Source of the DNA: Megaleporinus macrocephalus
Lineage: Eukaryota; Chordata; Actinopteri; Characiformes; Anostomidae
DNA length: 64,000 nucleotides
NCBI GenBank assembly: GCA_021613375.1
Contig: CM038720.1
Location: 5,604,462-5,668,461 of the forward strand
Direction: 5' to 3'
Shown here: piece after piece, positions 10,331-20,143 of the stretch
How positions within the stretch are numbered: position 1 is the first letter of the stretch
How the letters are laid out: each line of letters begins with the position of its first letter
The notes under the pieces: model-generated
The model's database searches: none
What the model was told of the DNA's origin: nothing
What the model saw: only the letters and a program-made list of their open reading frames with translations
Program-made: the position numbers and the translations under genes

Positions 10331-11792
10331 CAAGAGTTTTGAATTTTATTACTGAGGCAAAAAAATAGTTTATCTTTTTTTCAGAATCTTTTTCTTGTAG
10401 ACTGTCCTCTTTATCAGCATGTATATGTTCAGTAAACTATTTTTCTGTACCCTACTCTAAACATATAATAGTCAATGACACCCAGAAGTCATATGCAGTT
10501 TATATGCTTTAGGCATTCTTGCTACATGCCCCTCTGCATTGCAGTCACAATTTTCTTCCATCCATAATTGAATTCTTATTGTAATAGGATTTTCATTGTA
10601 GTTACATGTAAGTATTGTATATCGTTGCTGTATTTTCAAAAGCATTTGGTAAATAGTAGCTTCACAGGAGAGGACAAAAATGTTAATGTGAAGACCTTTT
10701 ATTACAATTGATTTTGAGCTTTTTTTTTTTAGTCTATTTTTCATGAAATGTTCACACAGTTTGTGTGCTCGTATGATCCAGAAGCTAAACATTTGAAAAA
10801 ATGAGTTTCTGTTTTTCTTTGGACAGAGACAGAATTTTAGTAACATGTACATTAATGGGATATTTGCATCATTTCAACAACACAAAGACAAATTTCAATG
10901 GCCTAATAACCCAATCTCAGCAGGTTTTTCTTTATCAGAGTGCCCCATTTTCCCTCCAATCCAGAAAGTCCTCCACTGATGTTTGAAATCTGGCCATAAG
11001 TGGGAAAGGTACCATTTTAAATATGCATGCTAAAACATTTCAGTGTACAGGTGCTTTCTGTATAATATTAACAATCAATGGAAACCGAATCTTAGTGAGG
11101 AACTGTCAGAAGATAAATGACAAGCAATTTTGCATCCATTAATTTCTAGTGGTACAGTTGCCTACCATCAGAAAGAACTACTGAGGCTATTGCTGACCAT
11201 CGTGCTTTCCTGGCCGTGCAGTAATGCAGAGCAGTGGGCCTGTCCGGCTGCTGTGTTCAATAAATGTGAATTCATTTGAAGCATGGATGTATATTTTTCA
11301 TGTCTCCTTATTCTAGACCAGCACCACACTGGTATCAGAAGTGGGAGCACCCCCCAGTGAACTGGTGTAGAATGGCGCTACCTTGAACTCATAGATGAGT
11401 AATAAAGAATAGGATCGATCCAGGCCAAGGATGCAGCTTAGCAAGATGGGTGGTGAGAACAGCTAAAAAACCAGCACATGAAAGCAAAACCCAGCCAGAG
11501 GACTTCCAAATAGGTGGTAGCCAGCAAAAGTCATGGCCAAGTGTTGGGACTCCAGCAGACACCTACAGTATTCTTGCTGGCAAGGTAAGCTTAAAGCCCC
11601 TTGCTCTCAATTACTGACTCTTCCTCCTTCACTGACTCACCCCTCATCAGTGAAATGTTCTCTGGGTCGTGTTAAAAGGTTTAAGCATGATCGCTAGGGT
11701 TTTAAGGGTTTTAGCTTAGTAAATGGTCTACTGAGTGAAGTTACTGAAGCTGTCCTCAGTAAATGTACATGATGTAGATGGCACTACTAAAT

Positions 11793-11801
<9 letters not shown>

Positions 11802-11873
<72 letters not shown>
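11802..11873. repeat. (TA)n microsatellite, about 36 copies
   Basis: A pure TA run. In the sister unit the same place has only a few repeats and an ATT-rich stretch, so it expanded after duplication. Confidence 0.95.
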
Positions 11874-11878
<5 letters not shown>

Positions 11879-12372
11879 GATTTTTTTATTATGATTTTTT
11901 TTTTTGTTCTATTACAATTTTTTATATTTTTATATAGTTTGTGGATAGTGGTTGGTGTATATGAGAGAGTCAAGAATTTATTATGTGCTGTATGTTAGCC
12001 CTGTCCTGTAATATTGCTCTTTATTTTTTACGTCGGACAGCGATGGTATATGTATTTTCCAGTTCTTACTTGTATCACAGTGTAGAGAGTGCAGGTGCAA
12101 GTCACACATGCATACACACAACATACCAGCTAAACCTATCCATGACAATAACTGTATCAGTGTGTTGATGATTAGTCTTGATATTACCTTTCTAGTGGAA
12201 ACGTATCTAAATGCTTTGTAACTGGGAATCAGTTGTCATGTTTGGTGGGCCAACAGGGTCAATTACAATGTGCATAACAGGTGCATTGATTATTGGTAGA
12301 TAAAAGGGGGCCTTGTCTCTTGTCTGACTCTTTCATGGGTTTTTGTATTCTCTTACACTGATGTACAAGATA

Positions 12373-12378
12373 TTTATT
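12373..12378 (-). terminator. Poly(A) signal of TAAR 12464-13486
   Basis: AATAAA on the minus strand, about 86 bp past the stop codon, matching the sister gene. Confidence 0.5.
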
Positions 12379-12463
12379 TAAAAAATACATTTCTACACTA
12401 TTGTGTAGTATAGTATGAATTCCAAATGATAGGTGTACATTGTCTTAGTTTTGTCAGGTAAAG

Positions 12464-13486
12464 TTAAACACGTTCTGGAAACAAATTAAACCTTGAAGAT
12501 GAGGATTCAAATATTCTACAAGATATGAGAAGCTTAATCGATTCTCTGAACCATGGATAGAAAATAGCATATATCAGTGGATTCACAGAGGAGTTAATGG
12601 TTATTAGCCAGCTAAACACAGACCACAATGTTGACTTAGATGTTACACTTTTAGCTGCCAGAGAACTCACATGAAACGGTATCCAGCAAGCAAGATAAAC
12701 AAAAATGACGAACCCCAACGTTTTCGCTGCTTTGGTTTCAGAAGAACTTCGAACTTTGGCTCCCTGTTTGTGTGAGGCAGTGTTCTTTCCAGCTCTAACA
12801 GCTTTAGCTTGACGCCTTGCCACATAAAAAATGATAGAATACAGGATCAGTATAACAGAGCAAGGGGCTACAAAGAATAGTACAAGGTTAATAATCACCC
12901 AGGAAAATTTTACAACAAACACAGCACACTGTCCATGGCACCTGGAGGAGCTCTGAGATGGAAGAAGATTGTCATTGAAGTAAAAATACATCATCTCATA
13001 TAATAGACAAAAAGACCAGCTTAGAATTATGAACACAGACATTTTACACACTGTGATTCTCGTGGGATACAGCAGAGGATCACTGACCGCGATGTACCGA
13101 TCAACTGCAATCAGAGTCAGGTTATAGAGAGATGTTGAAGTTAAAAGTGCATTAATCACAGAAACAATACAGCATCCCATTTTTCCCAGATACCAACAAG
13201 AATCAATCAGTCGCATTATTTTCACAGGCATAACCATCAGACCCACGAAAAGATCTGCCACTGCTAGAGAGAGGATGAGCAGGTTAGTTGGAGTGTGGAG
13301 CTGCTTGAAGTGAGAGATGGAGATGATCACCAGCAGGTTCAGAAACACAGTGCACACAGATATACATGAGAGACAAACATACATAAATATATTCATGGGT
13401 CCTGCTCGTATTTCCTTCCTGCAAGATAAGTTGTTGTCAGGGAAGCAGTATTGAATGGTGAAGTTTTGCTGATGCAAAGCGTCCAT
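12464..13486 (-). CDS. TAAR receptor lacking Asp at both 3.32 and 5.42
   Basis: Complete single-exon receptor of 340 residues, close paralog of 5746-6765. All structural motifs are present: N-terminal YC...SC cysteines, N1.50, D2.50, C3.25, DRYIAV, CWIPF and NPLIY, with the family TM7 signature. Position 3.32 is Asn112, as in its neighbours. Unlike every other copy, position 5.42 is Asn200 (codon AAC at 12889-12887 where the sister gene has GAT). Loop 2 carries one extra residue before TM5 (VFVVKFSW) and Gln for Glu in HGQC. TM4 ends in LLYEMMYFYF, with a Glu that its neighbours lack. Position 7.43 is Thr. The open frame shows no decay, so I infer a working receptor with changed or lost amine recognition. 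Confidence 0.94.
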   Translation of the reverse strand: MDALHQQNFTIQYCFPDNNLSCRKEIRAGPMNIFMYVCLSCISVCTVFLNLLVIISISHFKQLHTPTNLLILSLAVADLFVGLMVMPVKIMRLIDSCWYLGKMGCCIVSVINALLTSTSLYNLTLIAVDRYIAVSDPLLYPTRITVCKMSVFIILSWSFCLLYEMMYFYFNDNLLPSQSSSRCHGQCAVFVVKFSWVIINLVLFFVAPCSVILILYSIIFYVARRQAKAVRAGKNTASHKQGAKVRSSSETKAAKTLGFVIFVYLACWIPFHVSSLAAKSVTSKSTLWSVFSWLITINSSVNPLIYAIFYPWFRESIKLLISCRIFESSSSRFNLFPERV

Positions 13487-13566
13487 CTGGGAGTGATGTA
13501 ACTCAGTCGATGATGGCTAAAGAAACAATTGTTTCCAGGCAGTGAATGTTTCCATTTATGATGTGT

Positions 13567-13608
13567 CTTTTTATAGGGAGTTATAAACCCGCCCTCTTAC
13601 ACGAATGG
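13567..13608 (-). promoter_or_regulatory. Conserved TAAR core promoter block (12464-13486)
   Basis: A diverged version on the minus strand: CCATTCGTGTAAGAGGGCGG, then TTTATAA and TATAAAAAGA, with the TATA about 86 bp upstream of the ATG. The CAGTGGGAGG core is altered here, the weakest match among the nine. Confidence 0.55.
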
Positions 13609-13951
13609 GTAGTTTTCCTAAGCAGCCATCACTCAAGGTGAATTCAACAATAGTATGTTTAACTTGTAATCCATTACAGCTACAGAAAGATGTTGCAATA
13701 AGATCACAAGTACATTGTAAAAACATGGTGATAACTTTTAGGACTGCATTACCACTTCCACATAATGTAATGATGAATGATTAAGGCGAAAGTAATAAGC
13801 TCATTCTAATTAGTTGTGGAGCAGTCAATCACATGCTGCAGAACATGCTCTAAAGAAAGGTCAGTACACCACAGTCAAGACCACTAAAGTCAAGTCACAT
13901 GTCTTAAGGACAATTGAATTTCTTTCTAAATAGAGAGGGTCTGAGTTGGGC
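13609..13951. other. 5' flank, homologous to the sister units up to about 13760
   Basis: Non-coding. Similarity to 6888-7040 ends near 13760; the remainder up to the LTR element shows no recognised feature. Confidence 0.45.
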
Positions 13952-13956
13952 TTAAT

Positions 13957-14318
13957 TGTCATGGAGGCTGGTGTAGGTCAGATAAAGCAGGAGCGGACAC
14001 ACTCGCAAGCTTTTAGCAAAGACGGGATTTTAATAAACAGACGGACGGAAGGGCAGGCAGGTACAGAGACACCAGCTCTAACAACACTATTACCATACAC
14101 ACATTTTCTGATAAACACGGAATGCGGACAGAGGGTATATATAACACAAGAAACACAAAACACCTGGACACAGGAGGAGTTACAGATACGGGCCAGGTGG
14201 GGGGCGGAGACACTAGGAGCACATGATCAAAACAGAACCACATAGTGAAGACATAAACAGAAGCATGAGAGACTGACAGGACGTTAACAGGGCAGTCAAG
14301 GATGGCCAGGGCGTGACA
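13957..14318 (-). repeat. 3' LTR
   Basis: Complete LTR with TG/CA ends on the minus strand and an internal TATATATA near 14137-14145 as promoter candidate. Confidence 0.7.
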
Positions 14319-14619
14319 GTACCCCCCGCCAAGGGGACACTCCCGGGGCGCCAAACTGAGCCAACCCCAGGAGCCGCCTCAGAGGAGGGCAAGGACAAAG
14401 ACAGGACAAGAACGGACAGTCAGACAGGACAGGAAAGACAAGAGACAATGAGAACGACAAGAGGTCAGGAGGAGGACAATGAGAGAACGACGAGAAGTCA
14501 CAGAAGGAGGATGACGAGAGGACGCAGGAGAAGGATGACAAGACGAAACGGGAGGAGAACAAAACGAGGACAAAGGAAACAAAAGACTACAGGGCAAAAA
14601 CCAAAACACCAGACAGAAC

Positions 14620-15054
14620 TCAATAGGAACACCGAGCATTAGACAAAAGACCAGACAAGAGCCAGGGAAGAGGACAAAACACCAAGACTGGAACTGGAAC
14701 AAACAAAATGACAGGGACAGGAACACAAACCAAAACAGGGACAGGAACAAACACAGGAAGAGAAAAACCAGTATATGGAATGGACAAGGGAACAGAACAG
14801 GGCGGGCGGGTGGGAACAGCAAAGCCCGCATTTACAGGGGCAGTTGGGGGTACAAAGTCTGGAGGCGCTCTGGGTGCTGAGTCAGGAGCCGCCCGAGGGG
14901 CTGAGTCAGGAGCCGCCCGGGGCACTGCCTGGGGATCAGCAGCGGGAACAGACCTGGACGCCACCCGGGGAACAGGGAGCTGGCCAACAAAGCGAGCCAG
15001 GATGTCCAGAACGAAGGGCTCCCGGCAGATCGTATTGGTCAGACACACTCGCAA
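14620..15054 (-). pseudogene. Pro/Ala-rich frame inside the LTR element
   Basis: A 144-codon open stretch starting in the 5' LTR region, with FVLDILARFVGQLPVP followed by a degenerate APRAAPDS repeat and a Val/Pro/Phe run. It may be a decayed gag leader. I recognise no domain and would not call it a gene. Confidence 0.3.
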
Positions 15055-15365
15055 GCTTTTAACAAAGACGGGATTTTAATAAACAGACAGATGGACGGAC
15101 GTGCAGGTACAGAGACACCAGCTCTAATAACACTACTACCATACACACACAATGACTGACAAACATGGTCTGCGGACAGAGGGTATATATAACACAAGAA
15201 ACACGAAACACCTGGACACAGGAGGGGTTACAGATACGGGCCCGGTGGGGGCGGAGACACTGGAAGCACATGATCAAAACAGAACTACATGGTGAACACC
15301 TAAACAGAAGCACAAGAGACTGACAGGACGTAAACAGGGCAGACGAGGACGGGCAGGGCGTGACA
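15036..15365 (-). repeat. 5' LTR, end truncated
   Basis: Matches the 3' LTR from TGTCACGCC inward, but its last ~30 bp, including the terminal CA, are missing or replaced. Promoter-like TATATATA lies near 15184-15191. Confidence 0.7.
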
Positions 15366-15529
15366 CTAATGATGTCTGCACATAGCCAGTCATGAAGTTG
15401 GTTGAGGAACAGACAGGTTAATAACATGGATCAAAACAGGATCAGGAATATATTTGTCCTTAAGCAGGATGCCACTGGCCCTCATGAACATCTTGCTGCC
15501 TGCACAGACACAAACTAAATAGGCAGGTG

Positions 15530-15900
15530 TATGCCTAGAGACATATCAGAGGCAAGAAGGAGTACAATAACTAGCCACCCAACCAGCTAAAGTACCATGA
15601 AGCCAACTTAACCTGGGATGACCTCGTTGATGGCTGATGGAGGGATTACAGACAGGCCCCTGGCAGACCCAAAATGACAACCAGTTGAGGAGCTCCGAGA
15701 GTACCATCTGATACTATCTTCGGGACGCAGAGCTGGACCAGACAGATGACAGCAGTAATAGGGCAGGATCCTCTCTTCTCATCGGTCATCCTCGCAATCT
15801 TCCAGGTACTAACGGACCTCACCTCTTCTCCTGGAGTCCAGAAGTCACACAGCGTATACAGGAGCACCTTTGGCGACAAACACAGGGTGAGGTGTGACAT
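15530..15900. repeat. Shared dispersed repeat block, diverged third copy
   Basis: Similar to 3290-3600 and 9990-10290: ACTAGCC.CCCAACCA, AGCCAACTTA, TTGATG.CTGATGGAGGGA and TCTCCTGGAGTCCAGAAGTC occur in the same order with many changes. Its position just upstream of a plus-strand gypsy pol suggests it belongs to gypsy leader DNA. Confidence 0.5.
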
Positions 15901-16359
15901 CAGGTGTAGCCTCATCCAGTGGACCAGGGGCAATTGGCTAAAGCAGGAAAGTCATGGAAAGATGGAACTTGAGGAGACAGTTCTAGTTTTTACATCATTT
16001 TATTGATTTTATTGAAATGGACCAGTATATTTTGTCAATAACCTCTTGCTTCTCTGATAAAAACCTTAGTCCTTGGATGTCCCTGGTCAACAGCCAGACT
16101 AGAGCATTTGGAGGAGTATCACTTCTACACCTCTATGAACTGGTGGGTCTCCTGCCAAATCTCCTTACACCATCTCATAAAGTGGCCAACTGTGGGGACA
16201 TATGAGGGTTTAAAAGACTAGGGCATTAATGAAGGTTGATAAGCTAACATACCTGATCAATGAGTTCTGACCTGGTCCGTGGCAGGGTTGGGGGCACAAT
16301 GCAGCAGGTCCTGTATCTACCTGGAAGTTAAGACCTCTGATAAGCTCAATGGTCCAACT
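15901..16359. other. Spacer before gypsy pol remnant
   Basis: No feature recognised. It may be a decayed gag or protease region of the element that follows. Confidence 0.3.
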
Positions 16360-17385
16360 GGTGTCCCTAGCCTCTCCCAAGTCCTAGTTGAATACAATGA
16401 CTTATCAGAGGTCGTCAGCAAGGGCCAAGGCCAGGTTCTTCCACTGCATAGGCCCTATGTCTGTGCCATAGACACGGTATGAGCTGGTCATGGAAGAGTT
16501 AATCAGGGGGCATTGGCGTTAGGTTTCATCCAATCCTCCACTTCCCCAGCCAGAGCTTGTTTCTTCTTGTGGGGAAAAAGGATGATATCCTTTGTCCCTG
16601 CATTGATTACCGCAGTCTTAACAATCACTATTCAGGACCACTACCTGCTGCCCCTGATGTCCTTAGCATTTGAGACACTGCAGCAGGCCTCAATTATTAC
16701 CAAATTGGACCTTCGCAGCGCCTACAATCTGATCAGAATTTGCAAGGGTGATGAATGTAAGAGGGCCTTCATTACTCCATCAGGGTCATCATCATTATGA
16801 GTACCTTGAGTACCTTATAAACACCCAGCCGTCTTCATTAAGTCCTGCGGGAGACCCACCATAACTATGCATTCGTCTTCCTGGACGACAGTCTGATCTA
16901 CAGATGCTCTTGGGAAAAACATGTGGTTCATGTACGCTAGTTACTCTGGCCTCTCCTTGAAAACAACCTGTACATCATGCCCCACTTCTGTCCAGGCCAG
17001 CCAAAGCTTTCTGGGCTTCGCAAACTTTTTTCGGCATCTAGTGAGGAATTTCAGCACAGTGGCCGCCCCCTTAACTACCCCTACCAAGAAGGGCCAGGGG
17101 AGGTTCAGTTGTAACCCAGAAGCCCAGAAAACTTTTGAGAAGCTCAAATGGCACTTAACCTGTGCACCCATATTACGGCTCTCTAACCCTGAGTTACCCT
17201 TCTTGGTGGACATGAACGCCTCTGACATGGGAGTAGGGGCCATACTGTGGCAACTTTATTCATGTGCCTTGTTCTTCCACCATCTCACCTCTGCCGAGGG
17301 GAATTATGTCATAGGGGACAGGAACCACAAGAACTTGGCCTATATTCAACATGTCAAGAATCTGAACCCCCATTATTATGAAGTC
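16360..17385 (+). mobile_element. Decayed Ty3/gypsy pol (protease-RT linker, RT, RNase H)
   Basis: Plus-strand pieces in classical gypsy order: an EYNDLSEVVSK / LPLHRPYVCAID linker (16360-16480), RT start (16513-16800, [31 protein letters not shown]), a region with frame changes that should hold the YxDD box (16800-16920, VFLDDSLIYR-like), and the RT connection plus RNase H start (16980-17340, FLGFANFFRHLVRNFSTVAAPLT with MNASDMGVGAILWQ in place of VDASDxGVGA). Many stops; inactive. A different gypsy lineage from the Gmr1-like remnants because RT is preceded by a protease-type linker. Confidence 0.75.
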
Positions 17386-18461
17386 TTAAAATCACTAAAC
17401 AAAATTCAAAACAAAATTTGATGTAACAAGTGCATTTGAATTTGAATACAATGTATTCAAATGTACGTGTTGCTAAAATAAACAATAATCTTAGGTGCAC
17501 TTTTGCATAGTAGTGTACATCTCTGCAGAATAGAGGGTGTATCTTGTAAGAGTCTAGCCTTTTACCAATTACAATCTGAGCTGCTTAATTATCTCACAGC
17601 TATACTGAATCCTATAATTGCGCCACCTACTGTTGACCACAGCATTGTTCACTAAGATTGCAGAGATCTGTGGTCATAAAGCATGAGTGGCCCTGGGGCA
17701 AGAGTGTCTGGTCAAGGTGCAGCTCCCACTAAAGAACCCATTATTTTGTATTTATTTTCATTTTTGTATTATTCTGGGTCGTAGATCACATTATATGAAC
17801 ATGTTTTAATATAAAAATACAAAACATGTTTAGTTTTTAGGTTCTCAAAGGTTTATGAAACAAAGAAGTGAATTTGAAATTAAATAAAAAACATATTAGA
17901 TTAGTTATCAACAACAGGTCAATGTATATTTCTCCAGCACCTTGAAATCCCTACCTCACCCTGCTTGCCAGATGCTAAGCCCACAATTATCTATAACTGG
18001 GATGCAGAAATTTGGTCCTTGAGGGCTAGTATTGAAAAGGGGGTACATTATGACTGTTTAACATCACCGAACATTGTTCTTATACAGTAATCACATGGTT
18101 ATGTACTTGATTTTATATGGGTTTAAGCAATGGTTGTGATTGAAACACTTGAATTTGAAACAGTTTTCACAAACTATTGCCTGTGTAGTTTATCTGAGCA
18201 TATAGAAGCAGCTTTTCAGTGCCTCGTGTTGCTTGCTAGATGCTGAGGCTGCATTCATCTATATTAGGGGTCCTGAAGGGCTAGTGTCCAGCAGAGATTT
18301 TTGGGATTTAGCTGTACAAACACACCTGCTTTAGCTAATTTGTAAATTGCCTGGTTTAGATATTCATATGGACAGAATATTTAAACATAGGATCTGTCTT
18401 TTTTATTTTTGTAAAGAGATACTCTTCAAATGAACAAGGGTGTAAAACAGTATTGGCTATT
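17386..18461. other. 3' flank of the TAAR at 18462-19481
   Basis: Non-coding, AT-rich. No recognised element. A minus-strand AATAAA near 18402-18407 lies about 55 bp after the TAAR stop and may be its poly(A) signal. Confidence 0.4.
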
Positions 18462-19481
18462 TCAGCTGACGTTAAAATGTTCTGAAAGCAAATTAAACCT
18501 TGAAGATGAGGATTCAAATATTCTACAAGACACAATATACTTAGCTGATTCTCTGAACCAGGAATAGAATATAGCATATATCAGTGGGTTCACAGAGGAG
18601 TTAATGTATAGCAGCCAGCCAAACACAGACCATACTACTGACACAGATGTAACACTTTCAACTGACAGAGAACTCACATAAAACGGTATCCAGCAAGCAA
18701 GATAAACAAAAATCACAATCCCCAACGTTCTTGCTGCTTTGGTTTCAGAAGAACGTGAAACTTTGGCTCCATGTTTCTTTGAAGCACCATTGATCACAGC
18801 TCTAACAGCTTTAGCTTGACGTCTGGCCACGTTAAAAATAACTGAATACAGAACCAATATAATAAAACATGGGGTTACAAAACAAGTAACCAGGTCAACA
18901 ACCACCCAGGATTGTTTTACAAAGAAGACACACTCCCCATAACAACTAGTGGACATCTGAGATGGAAGAAGATGATCATTAAAGTACACATAGATAATGA
19001 CATACAGCAGACAAAAAGACCAGCCTAGAAAAATGACCAAGGACATTTTAGAAACAGTGATTCTAGTGGAATAAAGCAGAGGGTCAGTGACAGCAGTGTA
19101 CCGATCAACTGCTATGAATATTAGGCTACAGAGAGATGCTGACATTGATAGGCCACTAATTATTGGAGAAATAGAGCATGCAATTGTTCCAAGATACCAA
19201 CAGGAGTCGATAAGTTCCATTATTTTCACAGGCATAACAAACAGTCCCACGAGTAGATCTGCCACAGACAGAGAGAGGATGAGCAGATTGGTTGGAGTGT
19301 GGAGCTGCTTGAAGTGAGAGATGGAGATGATCACCAGCAGGTTCAGAATCACAGTGCACACAGATACACATGAGAGAACAATGAACAATAATATATAAGC
19401 AGGACCTGTTCGGACCTCCTTCCTGCAAGAAGAGTTGTTGTTAGGAAAGCAGTACTGGAGTGTGATGTTTATTTTGTCCAT
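18462..19481 (-). CDS. TAAR olfactory receptor, S3.32 / D5.42 type
   Basis: Complete single-exon receptor of 339 residues, of a second subgroup in this array (shared with 32770-33655 and 41513-42553) marked by YCFPN.NSSC, TGPAYI, LSVADLL and AC(S)I/V in TM3. Seen: D2.50, C102 (3.25), Ser109 at 3.32, DRY at 126-128, Asp196 at 5.42, CWIPF, Tyr at 7.43 and the TAAR TM7 signature, although its WF block reads YSWFRE. After DRY it has TAVTDPLLY where the others have IAVSDPLLY. Family knowledge predicts an olfactory amine receptor using Asp196. The C-terminus carries a longer tail (EHFNVS). Start chosen at 19481 because the promoter block lies about 100 bp upstream. Confidence 0.95.
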   Translation of the reverse strand: MDKINITLQYCFPNNNSSCRKEVRTGPAYILLFIVLSCVSVCTVILNLLVIISISHFKQLHTPTNLLILSLSVADLLVGLFVMPVKIMELIDSCWYLGTIACSISPIISGLSMSASLCSLIFIAVDRYTAVTDPLLYSTRITVSKMSLVIFLGWSFCLLYVIIYVYFNDHLLPSQMSTSCYGECVFFVKQSWVVVDLVTCFVTPCFIILVLYSVIFNVARRQAKAVRAVINGASKKHGAKVSRSSETKAARTLGIVIFVYLACWIPFYVSSLSVESVTSVSVVWSVFGWLLYINSSVNPLIYAIFYSWFRESAKYIVSCRIFESSSSRFNLLSEHFNVS

Positions 19482-19580
19482 CTGAAAAAGATGATGGTCT
19501 GATCCTGAGATGAGTTGGAACTGATCCTGCTGTGTCGTTATTAATGCTGGACTAGTTGATTTAGCTATTTTGCCATGACT

Positions 19581-19623
19581 CTTTATACATTAGCATGAGT
19601 CCTCCCACTGACACATGAATGGC
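19581..19623 (-). promoter_or_regulatory. Conserved TAAR core promoter block (18462-19481)
   Basis: CCATTCATGTGTCAGTGGGAGG on the minus strand, then GTATAAAGAG, with the TATA about 100 bp upstream of the ATG. Confidence 0.6.
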
Positions 19624-20143
19624 CAGTTTGTTCTTAATGTCACTCATCTGAAATGCGGTATTGCATCATTATTTACTGTGAGGGTAAACAGGTAAGGGGG
19701 GGTTGATACGCAACAAAACAGTCTCCTGCTGATGCTTGACACTACACACGGTATTCTTAGAAAAACTTTTTTATTCAGTGCATGATGCACAGGTCATTTG
19801 CTAATGGTGCTTGCAGAGGTAGTTTGCAGTGACTGATGCAACATGATGTCCATGCTCTGTGAGTTGGCATGGCCTGCCGCTTTATGGCTACTGTTGCTTC
19901 TAGATGCCTCCGTTCACTCACGTTTATAGCACTTCCAGTTGCAGATCAAGCAGGGCATACATTGTACAAACTGATATGATCACTGAGCAGCGTTCTTGTA
20001 TACAGATGTTCATGGTAATAGGTGCAACTGAAATACTTGAACTCTATAATTATTAGCAGTGTCCACAAAATTTTGGTCATATTGTGTATCTAAGCATATA
20101 CAGTGTGATTTAAAAGTCTCAGGACAACATTTAATTTCAGAAT
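19624..20143. other. Spacer with no recognisable feature
   Basis: Non-coding DNA between the TAAR promoter and the minisatellite. No motif or homology seen. Confidence 0.4.

Larger units (their letters stand above)
10331..12463. other. 3' flank of the TAAR at 12464-13486 (duplicate of 3621-5745)
   Basis: Non-coding. Co-linear with 3621-5745, with expansion of an AT dinucleotide run. The primer-binding-site-like TGGTATCAGAAGTGGGAGC is at about 11330-11350. Confidence 0.5.
13957..15365 (-). mobile_element. Short LTR retroelement without pol (gypsy type)
   Basis: Two direct repeats of about 330-360 bp (13957-14318 and about 15036-15365), roughly 90% alike, flank about 717 bp. Read on the minus strand, each repeat starts TGTCACGCCCTG and the left one ends CATGACA, the TG...CA form of LTRs. 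A G-rich polypurine tract (GGCGGGGGG) lies just before the 3' LTR at about 14320-14332. Flanks CTAAT and TTAAT match at 4 of 5 bases, as expected of an old target duplication. The interior encodes no RT, protease or integrase, only a Pro/Ala-rich frame with a repeated APRAAPDS-like unit and an A/G-rich stretch. It is an internally deleted, non-autonomous element. Confidence 0.75.

Noticed and set aside
11728..11998. Ile/Tyr repeat frames on both strands
   Set aside because: Produced by the (TA)n run.
14313..15079. Charged plus-strand frames rich in Arg, Thr, Gly
   Set aside because: They are antisense to the LTR element interior and reflect its A/G bias.
18356..18577. 73-codon frame overlapping the TAAR stop
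   Set aside because: A shadow frame of the TAAR 3' end.
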